Shown one piece after another: positions 1 through 5,666 of a stretch of 6,110 bases of DNA. Each line of letters opens with the position of its first letter. Position 1 is the stretch's first letter. The notes below the pieces were generated by a model, which saw only the letters and a program-made list of their open reading frames with translations, made no database searches and was not told the DNA's origin. Source of the DNA: Sulfurovum sp. Lineage in GTDB: Bacteria; Campylobacterota; Campylobacteria; Campylobacterales; Sulfurovaceae. The stretch spans positions 1 to 6,110 of the forward strand of contig DQVY01000215.1 of assembly GCA_015661535.1 (NCBI GenBank), in the 5' to 3' direction. The translations under genes and the position numbers were made by a program.

Positions 1-941
1 ATGCAATACGCAGAGGTTTCAAAACGCTGTCTGTCCCATAAAGGTTCCATAATGTACACCAAGGTCTCCTCTCCCATACTCTTTTTAACTTTTTTCAAAA
101 TCGTCACTATATCTTCTTCTTTAAAACAATCAAGGAATTGGCTCATCCATACGATATCATAGCCTGAGGGGGTCTTGGACTGAGGATCAAGCACATCTCC
201 TGCATGAAAGTGTACACGCGCTGCCAAGCTCTCTTTTTTAATATTTTCTTCTGCCAACGCAATCTGTTCAGGAAGATCAAAAATGGTCACAGAAAGAGAC
301 GTGTCTTTTTTTGCAAGCGCTATAGAGAACTTACCCGTATTCCCTCCAATATCAAGAATTTTTTTAGGCGCAGATTTAAGTAAAATGTCAATCGCTTCAT
401 TAAAGGCCGTATCGGAATAGTAATGGTCAAAAGCAAACCAGCTCTTTTGTGCTTTTTCAGGAAGAGAAGAGAGTGCAGGATAAATAGTTTTCCAGTCACC
501 AAATACTTTTAATCCTGTCGCTTCTTCTTTTTGCAATGCCTCATCCAAAGCATAAAGGCCCAAATAGTTTACATCATGGTTATAATCCATGTTAATGCGT
601 GTCATGTCGTCTTTGAGTAAAAAATAGCCTGTTTTGGTTAGATAATATTTGTCATCTGAGTACTTTACAATATCTGCACTAAGTGCGGTTTCGAGCATTA
701 CTGTCAAAGCATATCTGCTTAGAGACATTTTTTCTACCATCCCTTCTAAAGTCAAGCCCTCTTTTGTGTACTGATACAAGAGTTCAAGTACACCTAGATC
801 ACGCATGGATCTGGCTACTTGAAAAATAATAGGGGCAAAAGCGATCTTTTGGGCTTCATACTGCGCTTCAAGTGCTGTTTTAGTGTCATTCTGGGTGAAA
901 AATTCAGGCATAAGGTTCCAAAGGTAGATGTACTTAATCAT
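1..941 (-). CDS. SAM-dependent methyltransferase of aryl polyene type (C-terminus cut by window edge)
   Basis: Seen: an uninterrupted minus-strand frame of 313 codons from ATG 941 that runs off the left edge, so the C-terminus is missing. Residues about 20-110 look like the winged-helix/dimerisation region of Methyltransf_2-type enzymes. Residues 196-203 (LDIGGNTG) are the glycine-rich SAM-binding motif I, and Asp222 in FDLPEQ is the acidic residue expected to bind the SAM ribose. Residues 265-273 read WMSQFLDCF where plant-type O-methyltransferases usually carry a catalytic His (LHDW-like). Known: APE clusters encode a methyltransferase that methylates the aryl ring, giving for example a 4-hydroxy-3-methylphenyl head. 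Inference: a head-group methyltransferase, perhaps acting on carbon. Start: ATG 941 is the first ATG after an in-frame upstream TAG but has no clear ribosome site. ATG 911 (reading MPEFF) is a credible alternative. It is divergent from the operon. Confidence 0.85.
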   Translation of the reverse strand, partial: MIKYIYLWNLMPEFFTQNDTKTALEAQYEAQKIAFAPIIFQVARSMRDLGVLELLYQYTKEGLTLEGMVEKMSLSRYALTVMLETALSADIVKYSDDKYYLTKTGYFLLKDDMTRINMDYNHDVNYLGLYALDEALQKEEATGLKVFGDWKTIYPALSSLPEKAQKSWFAFDHYYSDTAFNEAIDILLKSAPKKILDIGGNTGKFSIALAKKDTSLSVTIFDLPEQIALAEENIKKESLAARVHFHAGDVLDPQSKTPSGYDIVWMSQFLDCFKEEDIVTILKKVKKSMGEETLVYIMEPLWDRQRFETSAYC

Positions 942-1027
942 TCTAGTGATTAGCAGCCACTATTGTATAAGAGATTTAGTTAGTTTTCGATAAAATATAT
1001 CTTAATAGATGAAGGGGGAAAGCTACC
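942..1027. promoter_or_regulatory. Divergent intergenic promoter region
   Basis: This 86-bp gap is the only real intergenic space and separates the leftward methyltransferase from the rightward operon, so it should hold both promoters. For the plus strand, TAAAAT at 991-996, preceded by a T-rich stretch (974-988), is the best -10 candidate. No good -35 is seen, as is common in Campylobacterota. For the minus strand, TACAAT (967 down to 962) is a five-of-six match to TATAAT and would start transcription near 955. No operator palindrome was recognised. Promoter positions are inference from sequence likeness only. Confidence 0.45.
1013..1019 (+). promoter_or_regulatory. Ribosome binding site of the dehydratase gene
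   Basis: A purine-rich AGGGGGA run lies eight bases before ATG 1028. It is one of the strongest Shine-Dalgarno-like sites in the window and fixes the start of the first gene of the plus-strand operon. Confidence 0.6.
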
Positions 1028-1339
1028 ATGTTAAAAGGTTTTTATACTGTTTTAGACAAAACAGACACATCATGCCGTATTCAGTTTGCAGATGCGGAAC
1101 ATGAAATTTTTCTAGCCCATTTTCCCAAGCATCCTATTGTACCGGGTTTTGCACTGATCGATACCCTTGCAGAAATTTTGGAGGATACGGTTGTGCATAT
1201 TAAACAAAGTAAATTTATTGCGCATGTATTGCCAAATGACACGATCGATTGCCGAATAGATACAAAAGAGCACAAAAAACATATTGTGCTTACAAAAGAC
1301 AATAAAAGAGTAAGTGAGTTCAGCTATGAAACCGCATAA
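1028..1339 (+). CDS. Short FabA/FabZ-like 3-hydroxyacyl-ACP dehydratase (ApeI-like)
   Basis: This 103-residue protein is shorter than FabZ (about 140-150 residues) but carries the hot-dog dehydratase active-site block at residues 31-45. His31 in HFPKHPIVPG is the catalytic His, and Asp45 lies exactly 14 residues later, the spacing of His70/Asp84 in FabA; FabZ has Glu there. Known: type II APE synthases use small dehydratases (ApeI, ApeP) to remove water from 3-hydroxyacyl-ACP and form each double bond. Inference: the ApeI-type subunit, which may pair with a second dehydratase outside the window. Start: ATG 1028 is supported by a strong upstream ribosome site. It is the first gene of the rightward operon, and its last 14 nt overlap the next gene, which suggests coupled translation. 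The family call is sure; the exact Ape letter is less so. Confidence 0.87.
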   Translation: MLKGFYTVLDKTDTSCRIQFADAEHEIFLAHFPKHPIVPGFALIDTLAEILEDTVVHIKQSKFIAHVLPNDTIDCRIDTKEHKKHIVLTKDNKRVSEFSYETA

Positions 1340-2039
1340 TGTCGTTGTCGTTGTCCCTACCTATAACAATCCCCTTAGCATCCAAGCAGTGATAAGCGAT
1401 ATTTTGGCACATGGATACAAGGTCATTGTAGCAGATGACGGTTCAGATGTACATGTTTCCTCCCTCTACGAAAATGAAAATACAGACAATATCTATTTTG
1501 TACGCCACGAGAACAACAGGGGCAAAGGTGAAGCCATACTATCTGCTGCAAAAAAAGCAAAGGCGCTAGGCTATACCCATATACTGAGTATGGATGGTGA
1601 CGGACAACATTTGGCTTCACAAGCCCATAAACTTATTGAGGTCATAGAGGACGAGACCATTATTATTGGTGCCAGAAACTTTGACCTTGACAATGTACCT
1701 TTGGGCTCCAAGTTTGGTCGCTGGTTTTCAAACATGTGGGCCTGCTGGGACACAGGGTATACCATTACGGATTCTTTATCTGGTTATCGTATCTATCCTG
1801 TCTCGATCATCGATCTTCCTATTGAAACACACCGTTTTGACTGGGAGATGGAAGTGCTTGTCAGGCATGCGGATGCAGGCAAAAAGATAAAAGAAGTAGT
1901 GATCGAGTGCTATTACCCTTTGGCAGAAGAAAGAGTAAGCCACTTTAGAAAATTTGGAGACACAGTAGCCATCGTTTGGGTACATATTCAGATATTGCCC
2001 TTTAAGTGGCTCAAGTGGCTTAACCCTTTTTCAAAGTAG
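1326..2039 (+). CDS. Family 2 glycosyltransferase (GT-A fold, DPM1-like)
   Basis: With ATG 1326 the protein has 237 residues. GT2 marks appear in order: PTYNNP (11-16), DDGS (37-40) for nucleotide binding, NNRGKG (63-68), DGDGQH (90-95) holding the metal-binding DxD, DSLSGYR (149-155), and an acidic HRFDWEME block (169-176) near the expected catalytic region. There is no transmembrane domain, but the C-terminus (about 214-232) is rich in Trp, Ile, Leu and Lys and could sit on the membrane. Known: APE pigments are lipids whose polyene acid is joined to an acylated amino sugar, and APE clusters carry a GT2. Inference: it adds the sugar to a lipid or polyene intermediate at the inner membrane. 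Start: a GTG at 1314 is in frame, but ATG 1326 has AAGTGAG seven bases upstream and is preferred. It overlaps the dehydratase gene by 14 nt. Confidence 0.85.
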   Translation: MKPHNVVVVVPTYNNPLSIQAVISDILAHGYKVIVADDGSDVHVSSLYENENTDNIYFVRHENNRGKGEAILSAAKKAKALGYTHILSMDGDGQHLASQAHKLIEVIEDETIIIGARNFDLDNVPLGSKFGRWFSNMWACWDTGYTITDSLSGYRIYPVSIIDLPIETHRFDWEMEVLVRHADAGKKIKEVVIECYYPLAEERVSHFRKFGDTVAIVWVHIQILPFKWLKWLNPFSK

Positions 2040-2045
2040 CGTACG

Positions 2046-2906
2046 ATGAGTAAAGGAAAACAAAGGGGCAGCGGCTGGAGCATCAAACTTGCATTGTGGG
2101 TCCATGATACCTTTGGATACAATTTTATCTACTTACTGCTCTACCCTATCAGCTTTTTTTACCTCTTGGTTGCGAGCAATGCAAGACAAGGTCTTATCCC
2201 TTATTACCGGCATTTGAATCACCCTTTTACAATGAAGGTCTATTTTCAGCATCTGCATACCTTTGCTATCTGCATGACAGACCGTTTTGTCTCCAAAATG
2301 ACACCCGATAAATATACTTTTACGTACAAAGACCAGGATGTCCCTCATGAAATACTTGAAGAAGGTGCCATACTGCTTTACTCACACTTTGGAGGCTGGG
2401 CAGCATCCCAAAATGGCGCACATATCAAAAATAAGATCAATGTCGTGATGCAGGAAGTGATGAGAGAAGGTATAAAAGCCATAGAAGAAAAGCTGGAACT
2501 CACTTCACAAATACATATTATTGACCTGAACCAAGGGACATTGGCTGTTTCCATACAGGTTGCCAATGCACTCATGAACAATGAGATCGTAGCTATTATG
2601 GGTGACCGTGCAGCCAATGACAAATCTGAACTTTCTCTTCCCTTTTTGGGAGGAGAAGCATATTTCAACAAAAACCCTTTTCAAATTGCCTACAAAACAA
2701 AAAAAGTGATTGTGGTGTATTTCATCATTCTAACGGGCAAACAAAAGTATACTGTCGAATATATTACTATTAGCATGGATCAAGAAAAAAAAGAGGGCTT
2801 GGCTGTTTATGACGCCATGTTGGAGTATGTAACAAAATATGAAGAAATAGTCAAAAGATATCCGCAGCAGTGGTTTAACTTTTTTAACTTTTGGGAGAAA
2901 AAATGA
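2046..2906 (+). CDS. LpxL/HtrB-like acyltransferase of an APE-type cluster
   Basis: This 286-residue protein has a hydrophobic N-terminal anchor (about 25-43) and the layout of the lipid A biosynthesis acyltransferase family (LpxL/HtrB, about 300 residues). The active-site block is residues 114-119 (HFGGWA). The His is present, but the acidic residue expected five places later (Glu137 after His132 in E. coli LpxL) is Ala119. Downstream are GDR (186-188), LPFLGGEAYF (198-207), and a C-terminal aromatic block, PQQWFNFFNFW. Known: APE clusters encode such an acyltransferase, and as I recall it is fused to the GT2 in some gammaproteobacteria; here the two are separate neighbours. Inference: it acylates the sugar or glycolipid anchor at the cytoplasmic face of the inner membrane. 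It begins six bases after the GT2 stop with a weak ribosome site and ends in an ATGA overlap with the lyase gene. Confidence 0.82.
   Translation: MSKGKQRGSGWSIKLALWVHDTFGYNFIYLLLYPISFFYLLVASNARQGLIPYYRHLNHPFTMKVYFQHLHTFAICMTDRFVSKMTPDKYTFTYKDQDVPHEILEEGAILLYSHFGGWAASQNGAHIKNKINVVMQEVMREGIKAIEEKLELTSQIHIIDLNQGTLAVSIQVANALMNNEIVAIMGDRAANDKSELSLPFLGGEAYFNKNPFQIAYKTKKVIVVYFIILTGKQKYTVEYITISMDQEKKEGLAVYDAMLEYVTKYEEIVKRYPQQWFNFFNFWEKK
2893..2897 (+). promoter_or_regulatory. Ribosome binding site deciding the ammonia-lyase start
   Basis: GGGAG lies five bases before ATG 2903, inside the 3' end of the acyltransferase gene. It favours ATG 2903 over the in-frame TTG at 2891, which would itself lie across this site. 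Confidence 0.65.
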
Positions 2907-4420
2907 TTTTAACAATAGACCGCAGGCATATCAGTTTAGAAGAGATTATAGCGGCACAGAAGCTTGAGATTTCATCTGAAACGCATTTTGTCGAAAAAGT
3001 TGAAAAAGCACACAACTTTTTAATGAATGAGATAAAAACGAAACCTATTTATGGTATTACAACAGGCTATGGTGCATCTGGTAAAAACTATGTTTCCTAT
3101 GAAGATGCAGAACGCTTACAAACCAATTTATTTAGATTTCACGGCTGTGGCGTAGGAGAAAACTTAAGTGAAAAGGTCTGCCGTTATGCTGTAATGATGC
3201 GTATCGTCTCTTTGAGCAAAGGACGTTCTGCTGTAAGCATGAACCTTTTACACAGACTGCAGCTTCTCATTGAGAAAGACATCATTCCCGTTATCCCTTC
3301 ACAAGGTTCTGTAGGGGCAAGCGGAGACTTAACTCCTTTGTCTTATATTGCGGCAGTTATCGCCGGGGAGAGAGAAGTGTACTACAAAGGTGACATAAGA
3401 GATGTCTCGGAGGTGTATGCCGAACTGGGCATTGAAGCCTATGCTTTTAAACCTAAAGAAGCCCTTGCCATTATGAACGGAACAACCATCATGTCTGCTA
3501 TTGCCCTGGATGCCCTAGAGTCATTTGAGGTCATACTTGACAGCATGGAATCTTATGTCGCGGCCATGTTCGAAGTTTTGCTGGGAGATGACACCCCTGT
3601 CTCAGATTTTGTACATGATTCCAAACCTTTTTCCGGACAAATTGCTTCAGCCAAAAATATACAGCGTAAAATGTCTGGGTCTAAACTGACCCATGGCCGG
3701 GATGCACGTTATACAAAGTTTTTTGAAGACAATGACCTTAACATCCAAGACACCTACTCTATGCGTTGTGCCCCTCAGGTTTTAGGGGTCATTAGAGACA
3801 ATTTAACCATTTCTAAAAACTGGGTAGAGACAGAAATAAACTCTGTCAATGACAATCCCCTTATCGATGGGGAGAACGGGAAGATCTATACCTCTGGTAA
3901 TTTTTACGGAGGCTATGTCGCACATGCGATGGATACCCTCAAGATTTGTGCCGCCAACCTTGCCGACCTCTTAGACAAAGAGTTTGCACTGCTGGTAGAC
4001 CATAAATTCAACAGAGGGCTGGGTGAGAACCTGAAACTTGAACCGGAGTCTTATTACCATGGGTTTAAAGCCATGCAAATCACCCTCAGTTCTCTCTCTG
4101 CAGATGTCATTAAAAATACCACAGCCGCTTCCATTCATTCTCGTCCTACGGAGTCACTCAACCAAGACAAAGTCTCTATGGGGACTACCGCGGCCAATGA
4201 TTTTGCAAAAATGATCCCTGACCTGCACAACATGTTAAGCATTGCTTTTATGGGGATGGCCCAAGCTGTAGATATACGAGGGCCAGAAAGAGTCTCTCCT
4301 CACTTAAAATTGATCCATGACAACATTAGAGAAGATATTTTAGCCCTGAGAGAAGACAGACGTATGGACAAAGACATTAGAAAAGTAAAAACACTTTTAA
4401 AAGAGAAAAAGTTTGTCTAA
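2903..4420 (+). CDS. MIO-dependent aromatic amino acid ammonia-lyase (TAL/PAL/HAL family)
   Basis: From ATG 2903 the protein has 505 residues, the usual length for bacterial HAL/TAL. Tyr50 in YGITTGYG is the catalytic Tyr. Ala139-Ser140-Gly141 in GSVGASGDLTPLSYIA form the MIO cofactor and fit the PAL/histidase signature. Other family blocks follow: NGTT, YSMRCAPQVLG, NSVNDNPLID, GNFYGG and NQDKVSMGT. The selectivity pair, Ser-His in HutH and His-Leu in Rhodobacter TAL, is Phe79-His80 here. The NQDKVSM spacing follows TAL/PAL rather than the NQEDHVSM form of HutH. Known: flexirubin and some APE clusters use a TAL to make 4-coumarate as starter. Inference: tyrosine is the likely substrate, with phenylalanine or histidine not excluded by sequence. 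No hut genes are nearby. It overlaps the acyltransferase gene (ATGA), has a good ribosome site, and its stop abuts the reductase gene. Confidence 0.93.
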   Translation: MILTIDRRHISLEEIIAAQKLEISSETHFVEKVEKAHNFLMNEIKTKPIYGITTGYGASGKNYVSYEDAERLQTNLFRFHGCGVGENLSEKVCRYAVMMRIVSLSKGRSAVSMNLLHRLQLLIEKDIIPVIPSQGSVGASGDLTPLSYIAAVIAGEREVYYKGDIRDVSEVYAELGIEAYAFKPKEALAIMNGTTIMSAIALDALESFEVILDSMESYVAAMFEVLLGDDTPVSDFVHDSKPFSGQIASAKNIQRKMSGSKLTHGRDARYTKFFEDNDLNIQDTYSMRCAPQVLGVIRDNLTISKNWVETEINSVNDNPLIDGENGKIYTSGNFYGGYVAHAMDTLKICAANLADLLDKEFALLVDHKFNRGLGENLKLEPESYYHGFKAMQITLSSLSADVIKNTTAASIHSRPTESLNQDKVSMGTTAANDFAKMIPDLHNMLSIAFMGMAQAVDIRGPERVSPHLKLIHDNIREDILALREDRRMDKDIRKVKTLLKEKKFV

Positions 4421-4421
4421 G

Positions 4422-5123
4422 ATGCAAGAAAAAAGTGTTTTGGTCACAGGTGCTACAGGCGACATTGGTGTAGCAGTGGTACGAGAGTATGCCCAACATG
4501 GCTACTACGTCTACATACACTATCATTCCAATCAAAAAAAAGCCGAAGCGCTCCTTGCTGAGATAAAGCATGGGGAGGTCATTACTTTTGACATGAAGAA
4601 CAAAGACGACATTCAAACAACACTTGAGAATATTGAAGTGGAGGTACTTGTTCACAGTGCAGGCATCATTAAAGACTCTTTGTTCTTTTTTATGGAGGAT
4701 GAAGATTGGGAAGATGTGATCTCCATCAACCTCAATGCGCTGTTTTATATCACTAAAGTACTTACCTATAAAATGATGCAGCACAGAAAAGGTTCCATTG
4801 TCAATATAGCGTCAGTTTCAGGCTTGGTAGGAAATTTCGGACAGGCAAATTATGCCGCTTCAAAAGGAGGCGTCATAGCCTTTACAAAAAACCTTGCTTT
4901 AGAGTTGGGGCGCTATAACATTCGCGTGAATGCTTTGGCACCGGGTATCATAGATTCAGAGATGATACAGGACATCCCTGACAAAAAAGTACTGACAAAA
5001 CAGATTCCACTGGGTCGCTTTGGAGAGCCGGAAGAGGTGGCAAAATGTGCTTACTTTATGGGCGTTGAAGCCACGTATGTCAGTGGAGAAGTATTGAACA
5101 TTTCTGGAGCCATGGTACGCTAA
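4422..5123 (+). CDS. FabG-like 3-ketoacyl-ACP reductase (ApeQ-like short-chain dehydrogenase)
   Basis: From ATG 4422 the protein has 233 residues, close to FabG (about 245). Classical SDR marks are present: TGATGDIG (9-16) for NADPH binding, HSAG (78-81) where FabG has NNAG, Asn103 in ISINLNA, Ser131 in NIASVSG, and Tyr144-x3-Lys148 in QANYAASK, followed by NALAPGIIDSEM. The Asn-Ser-Tyr-Lys tetrad is complete, so an active enzyme is expected. Known: APE type II synthases use the ketoreductase ApeQ to reduce each 3-ketoacyl-ACP before dehydration. Inference: it works with the dehydratase at 1028 on carrier-bound polyene chains in the cytoplasm, rather than serving as the housekeeping FabG. Start: ATG 4422 lies one base after the lyase stop. 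An in-frame TTG at 4413 would overlap that gene but has no better ribosome site. Confidence 0.9.
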   Translation: MQEKSVLVTGATGDIGVAVVREYAQHGYYVYIHYHSNQKKAEALLAEIKHGEVITFDMKNKDDIQTTLENIEVEVLVHSAGIIKDSLFFFMEDEDWEDVISINLNALFYITKVLTYKMMQHRKGSIVNIASVSGLVGNFGQANYAASKGGVIAFTKNLALELGRYNIRVNALAPGIIDSEMIQDIPDKKVLTKQIPLGRFGEPEEVAKCAYFMGVEATYVSGEVLNISGAMVR

Positions 5124-5126
5124 AAG

Positions 5127-5666
5127 ATGAATATGCTGTTCTCTTTACTCTATGCTCCGCTTGTCTTTCTCTCTCTACGCTATTTCGACATTCGTCATGC
5201 AGCGGCAGCTATTTTCATCATTGCTGCATTGTGGTTTTTATTTTCTCTTAAAAACATAAAGATCACTATACTTTTCCCTCTGTTTTACATGTCTATTGCC
5301 TTGTTTGCCTATATGTCAGAAGCGTTTTTAGTACTGAAGATCATGCCTTTGCTCATTTCCCTCTTTTTCTCACTTCTGCTCTTGGTCTCCTACCTGCAGG
5401 AACGTTCTCTCATTCTTTATTTTGCAAACAGATTTTCGAAACATACCATTGAAGAGAAAGAGCAGGCATACATACAAAAAAGTACACTCTTTTGGTTTTT
5501 AATTACCTTGGTCAATATTGCGATTCATACACTTGCTTACCTCTCTGATACTATGTATTTTTGGCTATACTACAGTTCAATTGGCTGGTATATACTCTTT
5601 ATACTCGCGGGAATATTGCAATTTATGCACAGAAAATATTGCTTTTTAAAGGATGATAATGTTTAA
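5127..5666 (+). CDS. Polytopic integral membrane protein of the APE cluster
   Basis: This 179-residue, strongly hydrophobic protein has about six likely membrane segments by eye (around residues 3-19, 24-41, 46-63, 67-90, 120-139 and 144-166). A charged loop lies between segments four and five (about 91-118, with RFSKHTIEEKEQ), and the C-terminus is basic. No catalytic motif was recognised. Known: APE clusters carry a conserved small membrane protein of unknown function, as I recall grouped in COG4648. This protein agrees in size and context, but I cannot confirm membership by eye. Inference: it could act in assembly of the pigment lipid at, or its passage across, the inner membrane. Start: ATG 5127 is three bases after the reductase stop and lacks a clear ribosome site; ATG 5133 is an alternative two codons later. 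The end overlaps the LolA-like gene by eight bases. Confidence 0.78.
   Translation: MNMLFSLLYAPLVFLSLRYFDIRHAAAAIFIIAALWFLFSLKNIKITILFPLFYMSIALFAYMSEAFLVLKIMPLLISLFFSLLLLVSYLQERSLILYFANRFSKHTIEEKEQAYIQKSTLFWFLITLVNIAIHTLAYLSDTMYFWLYYSSIGWYILFILAGILQFMHRKYCFLKDDNV
5648..5653 (+). promoter_or_regulatory. Ribosome binding site of the LolA-like gene
   Basis: AAAGGA lies five bases before ATG 5659, within the end of the membrane protein gene, and supports that ATG as the start. Confidence 0.6.

Noticed and set aside
320..502. 60-residue minus-strand frame
   Set aside because: It is out of frame within the methyltransferase, whose continuous 313-codon frame on the same strand explains the region.
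1314..1325. GTG start for the glycosyltransferase
   Set aside because: ATG 1326 has a better placed purine-rich site, and the extra four residues precede the usual start of the GT2 fold.
2378..2671. 97-residue open frame on the minus strand
   Set aside because: It is antisense to the acyltransferase core, with a composition typical of a reverse-frame artefact.
2874..2891. Tandem 9-base repeat (TTTAACTTT twice) giving the palindromic peptide WFNFFNFW
   Set aside because: It lies in the C-terminal aromatic motif expected of LpxL-like acyltransferases, so protein constraint and chance explain it; only two copies.
2903..4420. Histidine ammonia-lyase (HutH) of histidine catabolism
   Set aside because: The selectivity pair and the NQDKVSM block differ from HutH, and no urocanase, imidazolonepropionase or other hut genes are nearby; all neighbours are pigment or lipid genes.
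4377..4784. 135-residue open frame on the minus strand
   Set aside because: It lies opposite the well-supported lyase end and ketoreductase, with no recognisable motif or ribosome site; an antisense shadow.
4422..5123. Housekeeping fabG of fatty acid synthesis
   Set aside because: The operon context is pigment biosynthesis without fabD, acpP or fabF beside it, and the HSAG variant suggests a specialised reductase; a dual role cannot be fully excluded.
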